Origin: Serratia symbiotica
GTDB taxonomy: Bacteria; Pseudomonadota; Gammaproteobacteria; Enterobacterales; Enterobacteriaceae
NCBI RefSeq assembly: GCF_000821185.2
Contig: NZ_CP050855.1
Span: forward strand, 372,001 to 436,000
Length of the DNA: 64,000 nucleotides
Reading direction: 5' to 3'
The position numbers and the translations under genes were made by a program. Below, piece after piece: positions 24,519 to 36,629 of the stretch. The notes below the pieces were generated by a model, which was given only the letters and a program-made list of their open reading frames with translations, made no database searches and was not told the DNA's origin. The stretch's first letter is position 1. Each line of letters starts with the position of its first letter.

Positions 24519-26039
24519 GTGCGTGGGCTGAACTGGTTAACAGGAAGAGGCGGACTGAACAGAAAGACAGGCGCTCAGGCGCAGCCTGAACACGCCCACG
24601 CGGTGTCTGATGAGGGATTTCGCCCGGCACGGGCGGGCGAATCGCTGTTACAGACGGAAGAGCGGCGACGTCTAATCCGGGTGCTGTTGGAGAACAGCCC
24701 GCTGTCACCGCAGGTGACCGAGGCCTGGTGGCTGCGTCCGCTGGAAGAGATGGCGGCGTGTGTACAGGATTGCCCGGCGGCATGGCATGGCCCGTACTCT
24801 GGCGCTGGGGGATTTACCGACCTGAGCCTGCACGTGGCGGCGAGTGCGGTGAGGCGGGTGCGTGGCATGATGCTGCCACCGGGCTCGACACCCGAAGAGC
24901 AGGCTGAACAGATACCCGGCTGGGCCTGTGCGGTTTACTGGGCCGGGTTGCTTCACAATCTGGAGTGGCTGGCGCAGGTGGAGGGCGCGCTAAAAGGTGG
25001 AGGGCGGTGGTATCCGGGTCTGAGCGTGCCCGGAGGAATATGGCGGGTGCGGCCAAAGGCACCGGGAGCCGGGACGCAGAGTGGGATGTATATGGCAGTC
25101 AGGCTGCTACCGGAGGCGGGGCTGATATGGTTGCAGCGCTGGCCCGTTCTGTCTGACAGCCTGCTGATGTTTCTGTCCGGACGTCGTGCTGAAGCAGGGA
25201 TGCTGAGCAGCATTATCAGCGAAGCGCGAAATGGGTGTGGCATGCCTGTTACTGCGGTTTTATCTGCGCCGTCCCCTCACGCGAGCGTGCATGCGGGGCC
25301 AGAAAATGACCTCATCACCCCAAAATTATATGAAACTGATGCGCCGCCATTGTCCAGTGACAGCAGTGCTTTGGCACCTCTAGGGCCAATTATTTCTGAC
25401 GCATCACCCTATACTCCCACCCCGGAAAATGAAGCGCCTCCAGCGGTAGCGATGAAATTTCAACCGCCACTGACACTGGCGTCAGCGTTGTCAAATGATG
25501 AGGTAGCCGCCCCCGCAGACAATGACAGTCCTCCCGTTGATGGGCAGACGGGGGAGTCCTCTACCGGAAGTCTCCTGTCAATGCTGGATCTGATGGCAGA
25601 AGGAAAGCCGCTTACGCCATCTGATGCAGTCGCCGGGGTAATGAAAAACGGGGGAGTGGAAACAGGCATTGGTGAATTGTTTCTGGCCTGGCTGCAGGAC
25701 AGCATTGAGGACGGTACGTTGTCCATCAATGAGAAGGACAGCGTGCTGCACGTCCTGGCACAGTTTGTTTTTCTGGTATCCCCAGCCTGTTTTTACCGCT
25801 ACATCGCAACGGCAGGCGACGGTGTGGCAGATGATAAAGACAGGCTGCAAAAAAGTTTTGAGTCTCTGGGCGTACATCATTCACGAAATGGTAAGGGGCT
25901 GTTTCATTACCATCAATACGACACACCAGATAAAAGCGGTCGTTTTACCAAAGTGTCAGGCTACATGATCAACGCTGACATTATTTTTAAAAAAGGGTGC
26001 TGTCCGGCGGACAGTATATGGCTTTCAGCGAAAAAATAA
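24519..26039 (+). CDS. TraI/MobH-relaxase-like protein with degenerate metal site
   Basis: 506 residues from the GTG at 24519, which has GGAGG five bases upstream; the frame is open to an ATG at 24462. The N-terminal ~230 residues follow the TraI_2 domain of MobH relaxases (FRPARAGESLLQTEERRRLI, MMLPPGSTPEEQA), and the last ~120 residues follow the TraI C-terminal domain (ELFLAWLQDSIEDG...YFHYHQYD-like end). Where active enzymes have an HHH...EH cluster and LLHDIGK, this protein has AWHGPYSGAGGFTD and LLHNLEWL. The metal ligands are thus mostly lost, and it may be a non-catalytic homologue. The central ~170 residues are Pro/Ser/Ala-rich. Position next to the integrase is typical of this ICE class. 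Confidence 0.75.
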   Translation: MRGLNWLTGRGGLNRKTGAQAQPEHAHAVSDEGFRPARAGESLLQTEERRRLIRVLLENSPLSPQVTEAWWLRPLEEMAACVQDCPAAWHGPYSGAGGFTDLSLHVAASAVRRVRGMMLPPGSTPEEQAEQIPGWACAVYWAGLLHNLEWLAQVEGALKGGGRWYPGLSVPGGIWRVRPKAPGAGTQSGMYMAVRLLPEAGLIWLQRWPVLSDSLLMFLSGRRAEAGMLSSIISEARNGCGMPVTAVLSAPSPHASVHAGPENDLITPKLYETDAPPLSSDSSALAPLGPIISDASPYTPTPENEAPPAVAMKFQPPLTLASALSNDEVAAPADNDSPPVDGQTGESSTGSLLSMLDLMAEGKPLTPSDAVAGVMKNGGVETGIGELFLAWLQDSIEDGTLSINEKDSVLHVLAQFVFLVSPACFYRYIATAGDGVADDKDRLQKSFESLGVHHSRNGKGLFHYHQYDTPDKSGRFTKVSGYMINADIIFKKGCCPADSIWLSAKK

Positions 26040-26073
26040 TGCTCTTTGCATGAGTGAATAAACCGAGGTCTTT

Positions 26074-27033
26074 ATGATGGATTGTGTTTCATTTTATGAT
26101 GTTCTGGATGATTATTTCTTCAGTAAAACCCTGCGGGATGCAACCGAATGGAGTTACAAAAAGGTTCTCAGGTCTTTCCTCATTTTTGCAGGGGAGAATA
26201 TCCCTCCAGAGGGTGTGGATGATAAACTGGTATTGAACTGGCGTCGGCATGTAATTAATGAGGAAGGATTAACCAGGATTACATGGAATAATAAACTTAC
26301 CCACATGCGCGCAATATTTAATTTCGCCATAGCTGAAGGGTATGTTTCACACAAGAAAAACCCATTCAATGGCAAAGTGGCCCGTCCAGATGTGAAACGT
26401 AAAAAAACCCTGACCGATGAGCAGATCAAAAAGATATATCTGCTGATGGAAGCGAGGGAGGCTGATGAACTCATTGGAATGATAGAAATACGTAAATCTG
26501 CACTGCGGCCAGCCTGGTTCTGGTTAACCGTGCTTGATGCACTGCGCAGGACAGGGATGAGACAAAATCAGCTCCTTCATATCCGTCTTTGCGACGTTAA
26601 TTTAACTCATAACTGGATAAATCTGCGTCCGGAGGGGGCAAAAAATCACCGTGAACATCTTGTTCCCATTACCAGACACCTCCGGCCACGACTGGAAAGG
26701 CTGTATAACCGATCAATTGAGCTGGGAGCAAAAATGGAGGATCAGCTGTTCAATCTATCTCGTTTCGACGGACGTAAGATAGAAACTAGCGCAAATATGG
26801 ATCATCCACCGTTAAGGGCTTTTTTCAGGCGTCTATCCAACGAGTGCGGGTTTGTGGTAAGTCCTCATCGATTCCGGCATACGATTGCCACAAACCTGAT
26901 GAGCCTGCCCGAACGAAATCTTAAGATGGCTCAGGATCTGCTGGGGCATTCCACTCCTGCAGTTACACTCCAGTACGTACAGAGCGACATTAATAAGGTT
27001 AGAAGTTTGCTTGAACAAATCGATGCAGCCTAG
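26074..27033 (+). CDS. int: ICE tyrosine integrase at tRNA-Phe
   Basis: A 319-residue tyrosine recombinase. The N-terminal ~100 residues form the core-binding SAM-like domain; the catalytic domain has the first arginine in RRTGMRQNQ, a lysine in the GAKNHREH beta-hairpin, His265-x-x-Arg268 in HRFRH, His292 in LLGHS and the nucleophile Tyr301 in LQYVQ. The gene points at, and ends 233 bases from, the 3' end of tRNA-Phe, so it most likely integrates the element there. No excisionase gene was recognised nearby. Confidence 0.88.
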   Translation: MMDCVSFYDVLDDYFFSKTLRDATEWSYKKVLRSFLIFAGENIPPEGVDDKLVLNWRRHVINEEGLTRITWNNKLTHMRAIFNFAIAEGYVSHKKNPFNGKVARPDVKRKKTLTDEQIKKIYLLMEAREADELIGMIEIRKSALRPAWFWLTVLDALRRTGMRQNQLLHIRLCDVNLTHNWINLRPEGAKNHREHLVPITRHLRPRLERLYNRSIELGAKMEDQLFNLSRFDGRKIETSANMDHPPLRAFFRRLSNECGFVVSPHRFRHTIATNLMSLPERNLKMAQDLLGHSTPAVTLQYVQSDINKVRSLLEQIDAA

Positions 27034-27266
27034 GGATAAAGTGATTTAATCCTTTACAAAGGATTGACATAGAGATGATCTGAGGGTAAACACATTTATG
27101 ATGTGTATTTAATGGACGTGAGAAGTCTGGAGGATGGACGTAACATCCTCCAGACTTTACAGTCCCGTGTTCAACTATGGTGCGGTAAGCAAACTACCAA
27201 CATCATGCTGGGGACCACTGTCATGCCCGTTAGGGATCTCATCCCCTAACGACCAGGCTCTGAAGA

Positions 27267-27342
27267 TGGTGCCCGGACTCGGAATCGAACCAAGGACACG
27301 GGGATTTTCAATCCCCTGCTCTACCGACTGAGCTATCCGGGC
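27267..27342 (-). tRNA. tRNA-Phe (GAA)
   Basis: A 76-nt cloverleaf read on the minus strand: acceptor GCCCGGA/TCCGGGC, D-arm GCTC...GAGC, anticodon loop TTGAAAA giving GAA, T-loop TTCGATT, encoded CCA. Its 3' end faces the ICE, and the 3' part (about 27267-27290) is the likely attachment core; the duplicate end of the element is outside the window. Confidence 0.97.
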
Positions 27343-27352
27343 AACGGGGCGC

Positions 27353-27381
27353 ATTAAACCGTATTGGCCGGGAAGCGTCAA
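27353..27381 (-). promoter_or_regulatory. sigma-70 promoter of tRNA-Phe
   Basis: On the minus strand TTGACG (27376-27381), a 17-bp spacer, and TTTAAT (27353-27358), followed by a GC-rich GCGCCCC discriminator typical of stable-RNA promoters under stringent control. Confidence 0.8.
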
Positions 27382-27487
27382 CGGTTTTATGTGCTAAAAG
27401 TGTAAAAATGCATACGGTTGCTGGTTTTTCAGTCAAAGAGCGTATGAATCACCGCTTTGGCCTGTCAGCATGATCCGTTCTCTCCGC

Positions 27488-27705
27488 TTAGCGCGCTGTT
27501 TCTGCGGTACTGCGCCCCATTTGCAAGATATATTCGGCCAGCCGTTTGGCGGCCAATACGTCTAGGATCTGGTGCTTTACCCACAGTTTTTTCAGGCAGC
27601 ATTTCTATCTGCTGTGCTACCGTATCGGTGTCCATTTCGCGCAGCAGGCCGCTAGCCTCATGCTGTATCTTTGCGTTGCATTCTGCTTCTTTCCATTCGG
27701 TTCCG
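27488..27705 (-). pseudogene. yjdC: yjdC remnant (TetR-family regulator C-terminus)
   Basis: Downstream of dsbD, where enterobacteria carry yjdC, the minus strand encodes two pieces of a TetR C-terminal domain in different frames: LLREMDTDTVAQQIEMLPE and, after a frameshift, AAKRLAEYILQMGR ending at the TAA at 27488-27490. The DNA-binding half is gone. I assign it by position and by similarity to the YjdC tail. Confidence 0.6.
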
Positions 27706-27708
27706 TAC

Positions 27709-29400
27709 TTATTGCCCCGTTTTTTGCAAATGTGCGTTGAACGTTGGTGCATCCATAAATCCGGTAATTCGCTGGTCGGCCAGCTCTTGGCCAGTACCGT
27801 TAAAGAACAAAATAGTTGGTAACCCAATGACTCGCAGGCGTTTCAGCAACGCTGCTTGTTCGGCGTTATTGGCGGTCACGTTTGCTTGTAGCAATACCAC
27901 GTTGGCCAGCTTAGCCTGTACTGCTGCATCGCTGAAGGTATATTTCTCGAACTCTTTGCAGGCTACACACCAGTCGGCGTATAGATCCAGCATCACTGGT
28001 TTGCCCTGTGCCTGTTGCAGTGCCACCTCAAGTTGCTTGATGCTATTGATGTGGGTGAAGTTCAGGTGAGCCTGATGAACTTTCTGCGTGTTGTCAGCGC
28101 CGAAGACCCAATCCTGTAACGGTCTGGCGGTGATCACGGTTGCTGCCAACAGCAGGAGTTGCAGTGCCTGCACCCAGCCGCGTGAGGCTTTTAGGCTCAG
28201 GGTGAACGCCCAGCCGAAGAACGCCAGGCCGAGTAGGCTCCACAGGCGTAGTCCCCATACATCGCCGAGCACTCGTTCCATCAGGAATACAGGCAGCGCT
28301 AAGATCACAAAGCCGAAGCCCTCTTTCACATACTGCATCCACGGCCCGCTACGTGGCAGCAGGTGGTTACCGAATAGGGTGACGATCACCAGTGGAATCC
28401 CCATTCCGAGCGCGTACAAATACAGTGTGCCGCCGCCGGCCCACATGTTACCGCTTTGAGCGATATACAACAGGATGGCACTGAGCGGAGCGGTGGTGCA
28501 GGGAGAACAAATCAAGCCAGCTAGCGCGCCCATTAGGAACACACCGGTCAACGAGCCACCACGCTGGGTGTTGCTCCAGTTTGCCAGCCGGGTTTGCAGC
28601 GCAGAGGGTAGTTGCAACGAATACAACCCGAACATGGATAACGCTAAAGTGAAAAACAACACCGATAGGCCGATCAGCACGTAAGGGTGTTGCAGCGCAG
28701 CCTGAAATTGTAGCCCAGCAGCCGCGACCACCAGGCCCAACAGGGTATAGGTCAACGCCATGCCCTGCACATATACCACCGCCAGTGCCAGAATGCGCCC
28801 GCTATTGTGCGGTCTTTCGTAGCCAAGAATGATGCCGGAAATTAGTGGGTACATCGGTAGTACACAGGGGGTGAAAGCGATGCCGATGCCGATCAACAGT
28901 GCCCACAGCGGCGAGAACGGCAGGCTGGCCGGTTCTGTTTGAGCAGCGAGCGGCAAAGCAGTGACGGCATCCAGTGGGATAAGCCGTGTTTCCGGCGGAT
29001 AGCAGAAGCCAGCTTCTGCACAGCCCTGATAGGTGACGCTCAGGCTGGCATTGGATGCCGCCTGCTTTAGTGGAATGCTTAGGTTAAGCTGTTGTTTGAA
29101 AATGGCGACTTCCCCAAAGAACTCATCCTTATGGCTTAGCCCTTCTGGCAGTGTGAAAGCCCCCAGCGTTACCTGCTGAGGCACCAGTTTGATTTGCTGG
29201 CGATAGAGATAATAGCCGGGGCGAATTTGCCAGTTAAGAGTCAGTTGGCGATCCTGCTGCTTAAAATCGAAGGCAAAAGCTTGATCAACGGGAACGAACT
29301 GGTTACCGCCATTTTGGCCGAACAACGAAGCTTGCGCCGCCTGCGGCAAAAAAAATAGGCTGCAAAGCAGCAAAATCAGTTTAATAATATGTTGATCCAT
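27709..29400 (-). CDS. dsbD: thiol:disulfide interchange protein DsbD
   Basis: A 563-residue inner-membrane reductase that passes electrons from cytosolic thioredoxin to periplasmic DsbC, DsbG and CcmG. It has a signal peptide ([15 protein letters not shown]), an N-terminal periplasmic domain with the pair in CAEAGFC, an eight-helix membrane domain with the cysteines in FTPCVLP and CSPCTTAP, and a C-terminal thioredoxin-like domain with WCVAC. All six redox cysteines are present and the length is normal, so it looks functional although its neighbours cutA and yjdC are broken. Confidence 0.95.
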   Translation of the reverse strand: MDQHIIKLILLLCSLFFLPQAAQASLFGQNGGNQFVPVDQAFAFDFKQQDRQLTLNWQIRPGYYLYRQQIKLVPQQVTLGAFTLPEGLSHKDEFFGEVAIFKQQLNLSIPLKQAASNASLSVTYQGCAEAGFCYPPETRLIPLDAVTALPLAAQTEPASLPFSPLWALLIGIGIAFTPCVLPMYPLISGIILGYERPHNSGRILALAVVYVQGMALTYTLLGLVVAAAGLQFQAALQHPYVLIGLSVLFFTLALSMFGLYSLQLPSALQTRLANWSNTQRGGSLTGVFLMGALAGLICSPCTTAPLSAILLYIAQSGNMWAGGGTLYLYALGMGIPLVIVTLFGNHLLPRSGPWMQYVKEGFGFVILALPVFLMERVLGDVWGLRLWSLLGLAFFGWAFTLSLKASRGWVQALQLLLLAATVITARPLQDWVFGADNTQKVHQAHLNFTHINSIKQLEVALQQAQGKPVMLDLYADWCVACKEFEKYTFSDAAVQAKLANVVLLQANVTANNAEQAALLKRLRVIGLPTILFFNGTGQELADQRITGFMDAPTFNAHLQKTGQ

Positions 29401-29687
29401 AAAGGTAATCTTTATCTCCGGCTATCGACGGCAGCACCAGTAGTTCGGATGTCTGGTACAGGCGATGTAGTTTAGGGGGCAGAGTCAGGCGTCTTGATGG
29501 CGATGATCGCGTTTGAATAACATCCGCACGTCGTATTTTTGCTCCAGTTCCCCGCCTTTACATCGTGCGGCAACGCGATGCAGGCATTCAGCACCACTGG
29601 TACCGCCAGTTGCTGAGCGTTGGCTTGGTCGGATGCGCTACAGAGTATGGTGACAGCTTCGCAATCTGGCATCTTCAGCCCTCTCAT
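29401..29687 (-). pseudogene. cutA: cutA remnant
   Basis: The ORF from 29687 begins like CutA1 (EAVTILCSASDQANAQQLA, NACIALPHDVKAG), then loses the frame. After a gap the last part (YQTSELLVLP, GDKDYL) is found in another frame up to the dsbD start codon. At least two frame changes have occurred, so the trimeric divalent-ion tolerance protein cannot be made. Order cutA-dsbD is as in other enterobacteria. Confidence 0.75.
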
Positions 29688-29888
29688 GGGATTGTGTGAG
29701 CACTATAACTTGAAGAGAGATTAGCTAGAAGCCAAGTTTATTCCCCGTGGGGAAATTGGGCCGCAGTGCTGCTGAACACCAAGCGCACAGGCACCTAGCA
29801 GCGAACTCAATACTGTCCAGCCTGGCACCTATTATATGACCATGAGAATAAATGAGGATTGAGCGTTAATTTTTGTGGGCGTAGGAAA

Positions 29889-29928
29889 ATAAAAGGCACG
29901 CTATCTAGCAGATTTAGCATGCCTTTTG
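29889..29928 (-). terminator. terminator of aspA
   Basis: On the minus strand, AAAGGCATGCTA pairs with TAGCGTGCCTTTT across an 11-base loop and runs into TTTTATTTTCC, 20-60 bases after the aspA stop codon. The rest of 29688-29949 holds no gene; dcuA, normally next to aspA, is absent. Confidence 0.7.
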
Positions 29929-29949
29929 GGCTACCAGCCTTTTCTGTTA

Positions 29950-30101
29950 TTATTCATTTTCCTCTGTACAGCGTTTGGCTTTATATGCCGGGTGCATCAA
30001 GTTCTCCACAGAGAAGATGTCATCTAGCTCGGCTTTGGTCAGCAGGCCGCGTTCCAGTACCACCTCGCGCACACTTTTGCCGGTTTCGGCGCAGATTTTC
30101 C
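29950..30101 (-). pseudogene. aspA: aspA, 3' fragment
   Basis: Encodes the last ~50 residues of aspartate ammonia-lyase ([35 protein letters not shown]), ending at 29950. It is cut at 30101 by an IS3-family element. The 5' fragment lies beyond the element at 31351-31672, and about 320 residues in between are missing. Confidence 0.9.
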
Positions 30102-30173
30102 TGTAGTGGCACACTGAATTTGGCCACCTGAACAGAGGTGATATGCTCACCTCAGGACATTACAGGTGCTTCA

Positions 30174-31342
<1,169 letters not shown>

Positions 31343-31350
31343 CCACTACA

Positions 31351-31672
31351 TGTTCAGCGAAGTACCCGCACCGCCTTGGAATACGTCTACCGGGAACTGA
31401 TCCATGCATTTACCCTTGTCTAGCACTTCGTTACAGGCTTGGATGATGGTATCGGCGATGTTGCGTGGAATGGTTTTGAGTTCTTTATTCGCCATCGCTA
31501 CCGCTTTTTTCACCATTACCATGCCACGGACAAACTCAGGAACATCGCTGATATTACTGTTGCTGATATAAAAATTTTCAATTGCACGCAGAGTGTGAAT
31601 ACCATAGTAGACTTCTGCGGGTACTTCTCGTTTCCCTAATAGGTCTTCTTCGATACGAATGTTGTTTGACAT
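31351..31672 (-). pseudogene. aspA: aspA, 5' fragment
   Basis: Encodes the first ~107 residues of aspartate ammonia-lyase ([31 protein letters not shown]), starting at the ATG at 31672. The frame stops at the IS3-type element. Without the central and C-terminal active-site segments no lyase can form, so aspartate deamination to fumarate by this gene is lost. Confidence 0.92.
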
Positions 31673-32038
31673 GAGAACCTTCTCTAATGATGTTGTTGAA
31701 TTAATTATTTTCAGGCCAAAGGCTATTGAGATGCCGCCTAAATTTATGTTGCTAGGAGCTTTGGGAATGAAACGATTGACCACTACGCCCATCGTAGTCC
31801 AGCATCATATGTTGGATAGGAATAAATGACTAAAGCCAGATCACCTTATGAGGCTTATAAAATCATGCTTTTCTTGTTCTGTGATCCCTTTCACGTTTGC
31901 TAACCTGAGTAATGAAAAAAGGTTGTTAGTTGAAATGGGCAGCGGATATCCCAATTGTATCAATCAGTCTTGTACAGCCGCCCTTTTCGCTTAGGCACCT
32001 CAGAGCGGTTGCGCTCTATTTATCGATAGGAGAACCAG
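31673..32038. other. aspA-fxsA divergent regulatory region
   Basis: Holds the promoters of the broken aspA (leftward) and of fxsA (rightward). No gene and no unambiguous CRP or FNR site could be picked out by eye. Confidence 0.5.
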
Positions 32039-32530
32039 GTGCGCTGGTTACCAATACTGCTAATATTTCTGCTGGCTTATATAGAAATATCCTTATTTAT
32101 CAATATTGCTGATGTACTTGGTGTGGCTTTTACCTTGTTGCTGGTGATCTTCACCTCTTGCGTTGGCATTTCGCTGATGCGCAACCAAGGTATGAGAACC
32201 TTCGTACAAATACAGCAAAAGTTGTCTGCTGGTGAAAGCCCAGCGCTGGACATGGTGAGAAGTGTCTCGCTGGTGATCGCTGGCTTCTTGCTGATGATCC
32301 CGGGCTTTTTTACCGATTTTCTCGGCCTGCTATTGCTGCTGCCACCGGTACAGAAATTGCTGACGCTGAGGCTGATGCCACATCTGTCCGTTTACCGTTT
32401 TGGCGGTTTGGGGCCAGGTGGTAACGCCGCCACTGGCAGCACCTTTGATGGCGAATTCCAGCGCAAAGGCGACGAGCGCTATATGCTGGAGCAGCGGCCA
32501 GATGATCACGACAAGCATAATGATTGCTAA
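32039..32530 (+). CDS. fxsA: inner-membrane protein FxsA
   Basis: A 163-residue protein with three to four hydrophobic helices (ILLIFLLAYIEISLFI, VAFTLLLVIFTSCVG, VIAGFLLMIPGFFTDFLGLLLLLP) and a polar C-terminal tail. The PGFFTD motif and position between aspA and groES identify FxsA, whose overproduction relieves phage T7 exclusion by F; its normal role is unclear. The GTG at 32039 is the start, with AGGAG upstream. Confidence 0.92.
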   Translation: MRWLPILLIFLLAYIEISLFINIADVLGVAFTLLLVIFTSCVGISLMRNQGMRTFVQIQQKLSAGESPALDMVRSVSLVIAGFLLMIPGFFTDFLGLLLLLPPVQKLLTLRLMPHLSVYRFGGLGPGGNAATGSTFDGEFQRKGDERYMLEQRPDDHDKHNDC

Positions 32531-32608
32531 AAAATGCGGCTTAAACCGCGTTTTTTGTTTCAGTTGCTAAGGATGATCCTTAAAAGCGAAAATTTTTTTG
32601 ATCGACCC

Positions 32609-32634
32609 CTTGAAGGGGGATGGAATGCCCCCAT
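32609..32634 (+). promoter_or_regulatory. sigma-32 heat-shock promoter of groESL
   Basis: CTTGAA at 32609-32614 and CCCCAT at 32629-32634 with a 14-base spacer match the sigma-32 consensus; groES starts 90 bases downstream. Confidence 0.9.
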
Positions 32635-32723
32635 CTCAAATCCCACGTTGCCGGTGATAACAATAAACCCGGTGAACAACCCTAGATCCGATAGAAACCT
32701 TCTTACTTACAGGAGAGCGTTCA

Positions 32724-33017
32724 ATGAGTATTCGTCCATTGCATGACCGTGTTATCGTCAAGCGCAAAGAAGTTGAGTCAAAATCTGCTGGCGGCATTGT
32801 TCTGACTGGCTCTGCAGCGGGTAAATCTACTCGTGGTGAAGTGGTAGCAGTTGGGAAAGGACGTGTGTTGGAAAGCGGAAACGTCCAACCGTTGGATGTG
32901 AAGGTTGGCGATACTGTGATTTTCAATGATGGCTACGGTGTGAAAGTAGAAAAGATCGACAATCAAGACGTGTTGATCATGTCCGAAAGCGACATTCTGG
33001 CAATTGTTGAAGCGTAA
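32724..33017 (+). CDS. groES: co-chaperonin GroES
   Basis: A 97-residue GroES with the usual N-terminus ([11 protein letters not shown]), the mobile loop around GGIVLTGSA that binds GroEL, and the C-terminal ILAIVEA. Full length. It caps the GroEL ring during ATP-driven folding. First gene of the heat-shock operon; groL follows after 44 bases with a good ribosome-binding site. Confidence 0.97.
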   Translation: MSIRPLHDRVIVKRKEVESKSAGGIVLTGSAAGKSTRGEVVAVGKGRVLESGNVQPLDVKVGDTVIFNDGYGVKVEKIDNQDVLIMSESDILAIVEA

Positions 33018-33049
33018 TTGCGCTTTATCTTCTGAACTGAACGAGTTGA

Positions 33050-34717
<1,668 letters not shown>

Positions 34718-34743
34718 TATCCCCCACGCTTGCGTGTGCTATG

Positions 34744-34777
34744 AAACCCCGGTCAACGGTGAAACTGGCCGGGGTTG
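34744..34777 (+). terminator. hairpin after groL
   Basis: CCCCGGTCA (34747-34755) pairs with TGGCCGGGG (34766-34774) with one G-T pair, followed by TTGAAT. A first, weaker terminator of groESL. Confidence 0.6.
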
Positions 34778-34793
34778 AATAAAATGGTCACTC

Positions 34794-34828
34794 CACCCTG
34801 TGAGCAGTATGCTGACAGGGTGTTTTTC
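34794..34828 (+). terminator. rho-independent terminator of groESL
   Basis: CACCCTGT (34794-34801) pairs with ACAGGGTG (34815-34822), followed by TTTTTCTTTCT. Confidence 0.82.
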
Positions 34829-34995
34829 TTTCTGCGGGACAGCATGCAAAATGTTATGCTCATTAGCTGGTAAACTGAAAAGTCATCAACGGTCACTTAA
34901 GGCGTTGGTCAAAAGTTGAGGCAACGGATGCTTAGGGGATAGCAACGTTTAAAAACAATTTTTTTATTAATTTTCAACATGATATGGGGAATAAA

Positions 34996-35340
34996 ATGCG
35001 GATTAAAGCCTTGCTGGGTCTCTTGACCGTTGTACTGCTGGCAGGTTGCAGCACTTCTCATAAACTCACTACTGCAGGTCAGCAGATCACATTTACTGAT
35101 AGCAAACAGGCGGCGGAATGCCAGTTACTTGGCGAAGTGACGGGTACTCAGAGCAATTGGTTGTCCGGTAACGGCGGTGAAGGTAGCTCAATACGCGGTG
35201 CAGCTAACGATCTGCGTAATAAGGCAGCGGCCATGGGAGGCAATATGATCTACGGTGCCAATAGCCCGAGCCAGAACCTGCTGGCGAGTTTCGTTCCACT
35301 GGATAGTAAAATGGTTGGGCAAGTTTATAAATGCCCTTAA
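34996..35340 (+). CDS. yjeI: DUF4156 lipoprotein YjeI
   Basis: A 114-residue lipoprotein with signal sequence and lipobox LLAGC (lipid on that Cys). The mature part has a pair of cysteines (AECQLLGE and the C-terminal YKCP) and the family segments LRNKAAAMGGNMI. The ATG at 34996 has GGGGAA at a good distance; the ATG at 34984 overlaps that site and is less likely. Function unknown. Confidence 0.9.
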   Translation: MRIKALLGLLTVVLLAGCSTSHKLTTAGQQITFTDSKQAAECQLLGEVTGTQSNWLSGNGGEGSSIRGAANDLRNKAAAMGGNMIYGANSPSQNLLASFVPLDSKMVGQVYKCP

Positions 35341-35384
35341 TAAATAAAAAAGAGGAATGCCTAAATATGACTCAGATTGATGAC

Positions 35385-35420
35385 AAACCCCAGATGATGT
35401 CTTTCTGGGGTTTATTTTTT
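35385..35420 (+). terminator. rho-independent terminator of yjeI
   Basis: AAACCCCAGA (35385-35394) pairs perfectly with TCTGGGGTTT (35404-35413), followed by ATTTTTTT. Confidence 0.9.
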
Positions 35421-35559
35421 TAATTAATGATATTTAATCTATGGATTTATCGTGCTCGGGTGATGTGGTTCAATTATCGCCATCGGTTCTAGAAACACTT
35501 TGTCAGCAGTCTGAAAAAAATACCTAGGCATTTCTCTTTTTTTGCCTCTGCGGCGTACT

Positions 35560-36588
35560 TCAATCTTGTATTAGATGTAGGTCGAGCGGCGTTTTGCTCG
35601 GTTTGCCGCCCACTTCGCGCGTCAGGCGCGGCACCAGATAGCCGGAAACTTTGCTCAGCAGCGCCTGCATAATGGTGCGTGCTTCGTCGTCGCTTACCAT
35701 GAAGTGCGCTGCCCCCTGTACCTTGTCCAGCATGTGGATGTAGTAGGGCAGAATACCGGCATCAAATAGCGCGTTGCTTAGCGCCGCCAGCGTGTCGGCA
35801 TCGTCATTGATGCGACGCATTAGTACACTCTGGTTGAGCAGCGTCACCCCGGCCAGACGCAACTGTGCCATGGCCGCTTGCAGTTCGCGGTCAATCTCGT
35901 TTGCATGGTTGATATGGGTGACCATCAGCACCTGTAGACGCGATGCTGATAGCCATCGGCACAGTTCGGGTGTAATGCGTGCCGGGATCACTACCGGCAG
36001 GCGGGTATGAATACGCAGGCGCTTTAGGTGCGGGATAGCCGCCAACTCGCCGATCAGCCAGCCCAACTCATGATCTTTCGCCATCAGCGGATCGCCGCCT
36101 GAGAAAATAATTTCATCCAGTTCTGGATGTTGGCGGATATAATCCAGCGCCTGACGCCAGTTAGCCTTGTTGCCCTGATTGTCCTGATACGGGAAATGGC
36201 GGCGGAAGCAGTAGCGACAGTTGACTGCACACCCTCCCTTGACTAGTAGCAGCGCGCGATTGTGGTATTTGTGCAGCAGGCCCGGCACTACGCTGCGCTG
36301 TTCATCCAGCGGATCAGTGGTGAAACCGGGGGCGTTGATGAATTCTTCTTTGGCAGTGAGCACCTGGCGCAGCAGCGGGTCATTGGCATCGCCGGGCCGC
36401 ATGCGCGCAGCAAAAGCGCGCGGCACCCGCAGCGCGAACAGCCGACGGGCATCGCGCCCCTGTGACAGTTCTGGATGTGTACTCAATGACAAAAGCCGCA
36501 GTAATTCATCAGGATTGGTAATAACATCGGCGAGTTGATGTAACCAATCTTCTCTATAAGCTGTATTTTGAGTTACAATGTGTGCCAT
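35560..36588 (-). CDS. epmB: EF-P beta-lysine aminomutase EpmB
   Basis: A 342-residue radical-SAM lysine 2,3-aminomutase that turns (S)-alpha-lysine into (R)-beta-lysine for EF-P modification. The iron-sulfur motif CAVNCRYCFRR, the FSGGDPLM segment that binds SAM, and the PLP-lysine region near the C-terminus are present. It is divergent from efp, whose start is 41 bases from its own, and epmA lies 5 kb away; together they form the EF-P lysylation pathway. Confidence 0.95.
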   Translation of the reverse strand: MAHIVTQNTAYREDWLHQLADVITNPDELLRLLSLSTHPELSQGRDARRLFALRVPRAFAARMRPGDANDPLLRQVLTAKEEFINAPGFTTDPLDEQRSVVPGLLHKYHNRALLLVKGGCAVNCRYCFRRHFPYQDNQGNKANWRQALDYIRQHPELDEIIFSGGDPLMAKDHELGWLIGELAAIPHLKRLRIHTRLPVVIPARITPELCRWLSASRLQVLMVTHINHANEIDRELQAAMAQLRLAGVTLLNQSVLMRRINDDADTLAALSNALFDAGILPYYIHMLDKVQGAAHFMVSDDEARTIMQALLSKVSGYLVPRLTREVGGKPSKTPLDLHLIQD

Positions 36589-36629
36589 TTTTTGGCTAAG
36601 CTACCAGTTCAAATATTTAGAGGGCCATC

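Noticed and set aside
31351-31792. 148-codon ORF as an extended AspA start
   Set aside because: The first 40 codons upstream of the ATG at 31672 are not AspA-like; the family start is at 31672.
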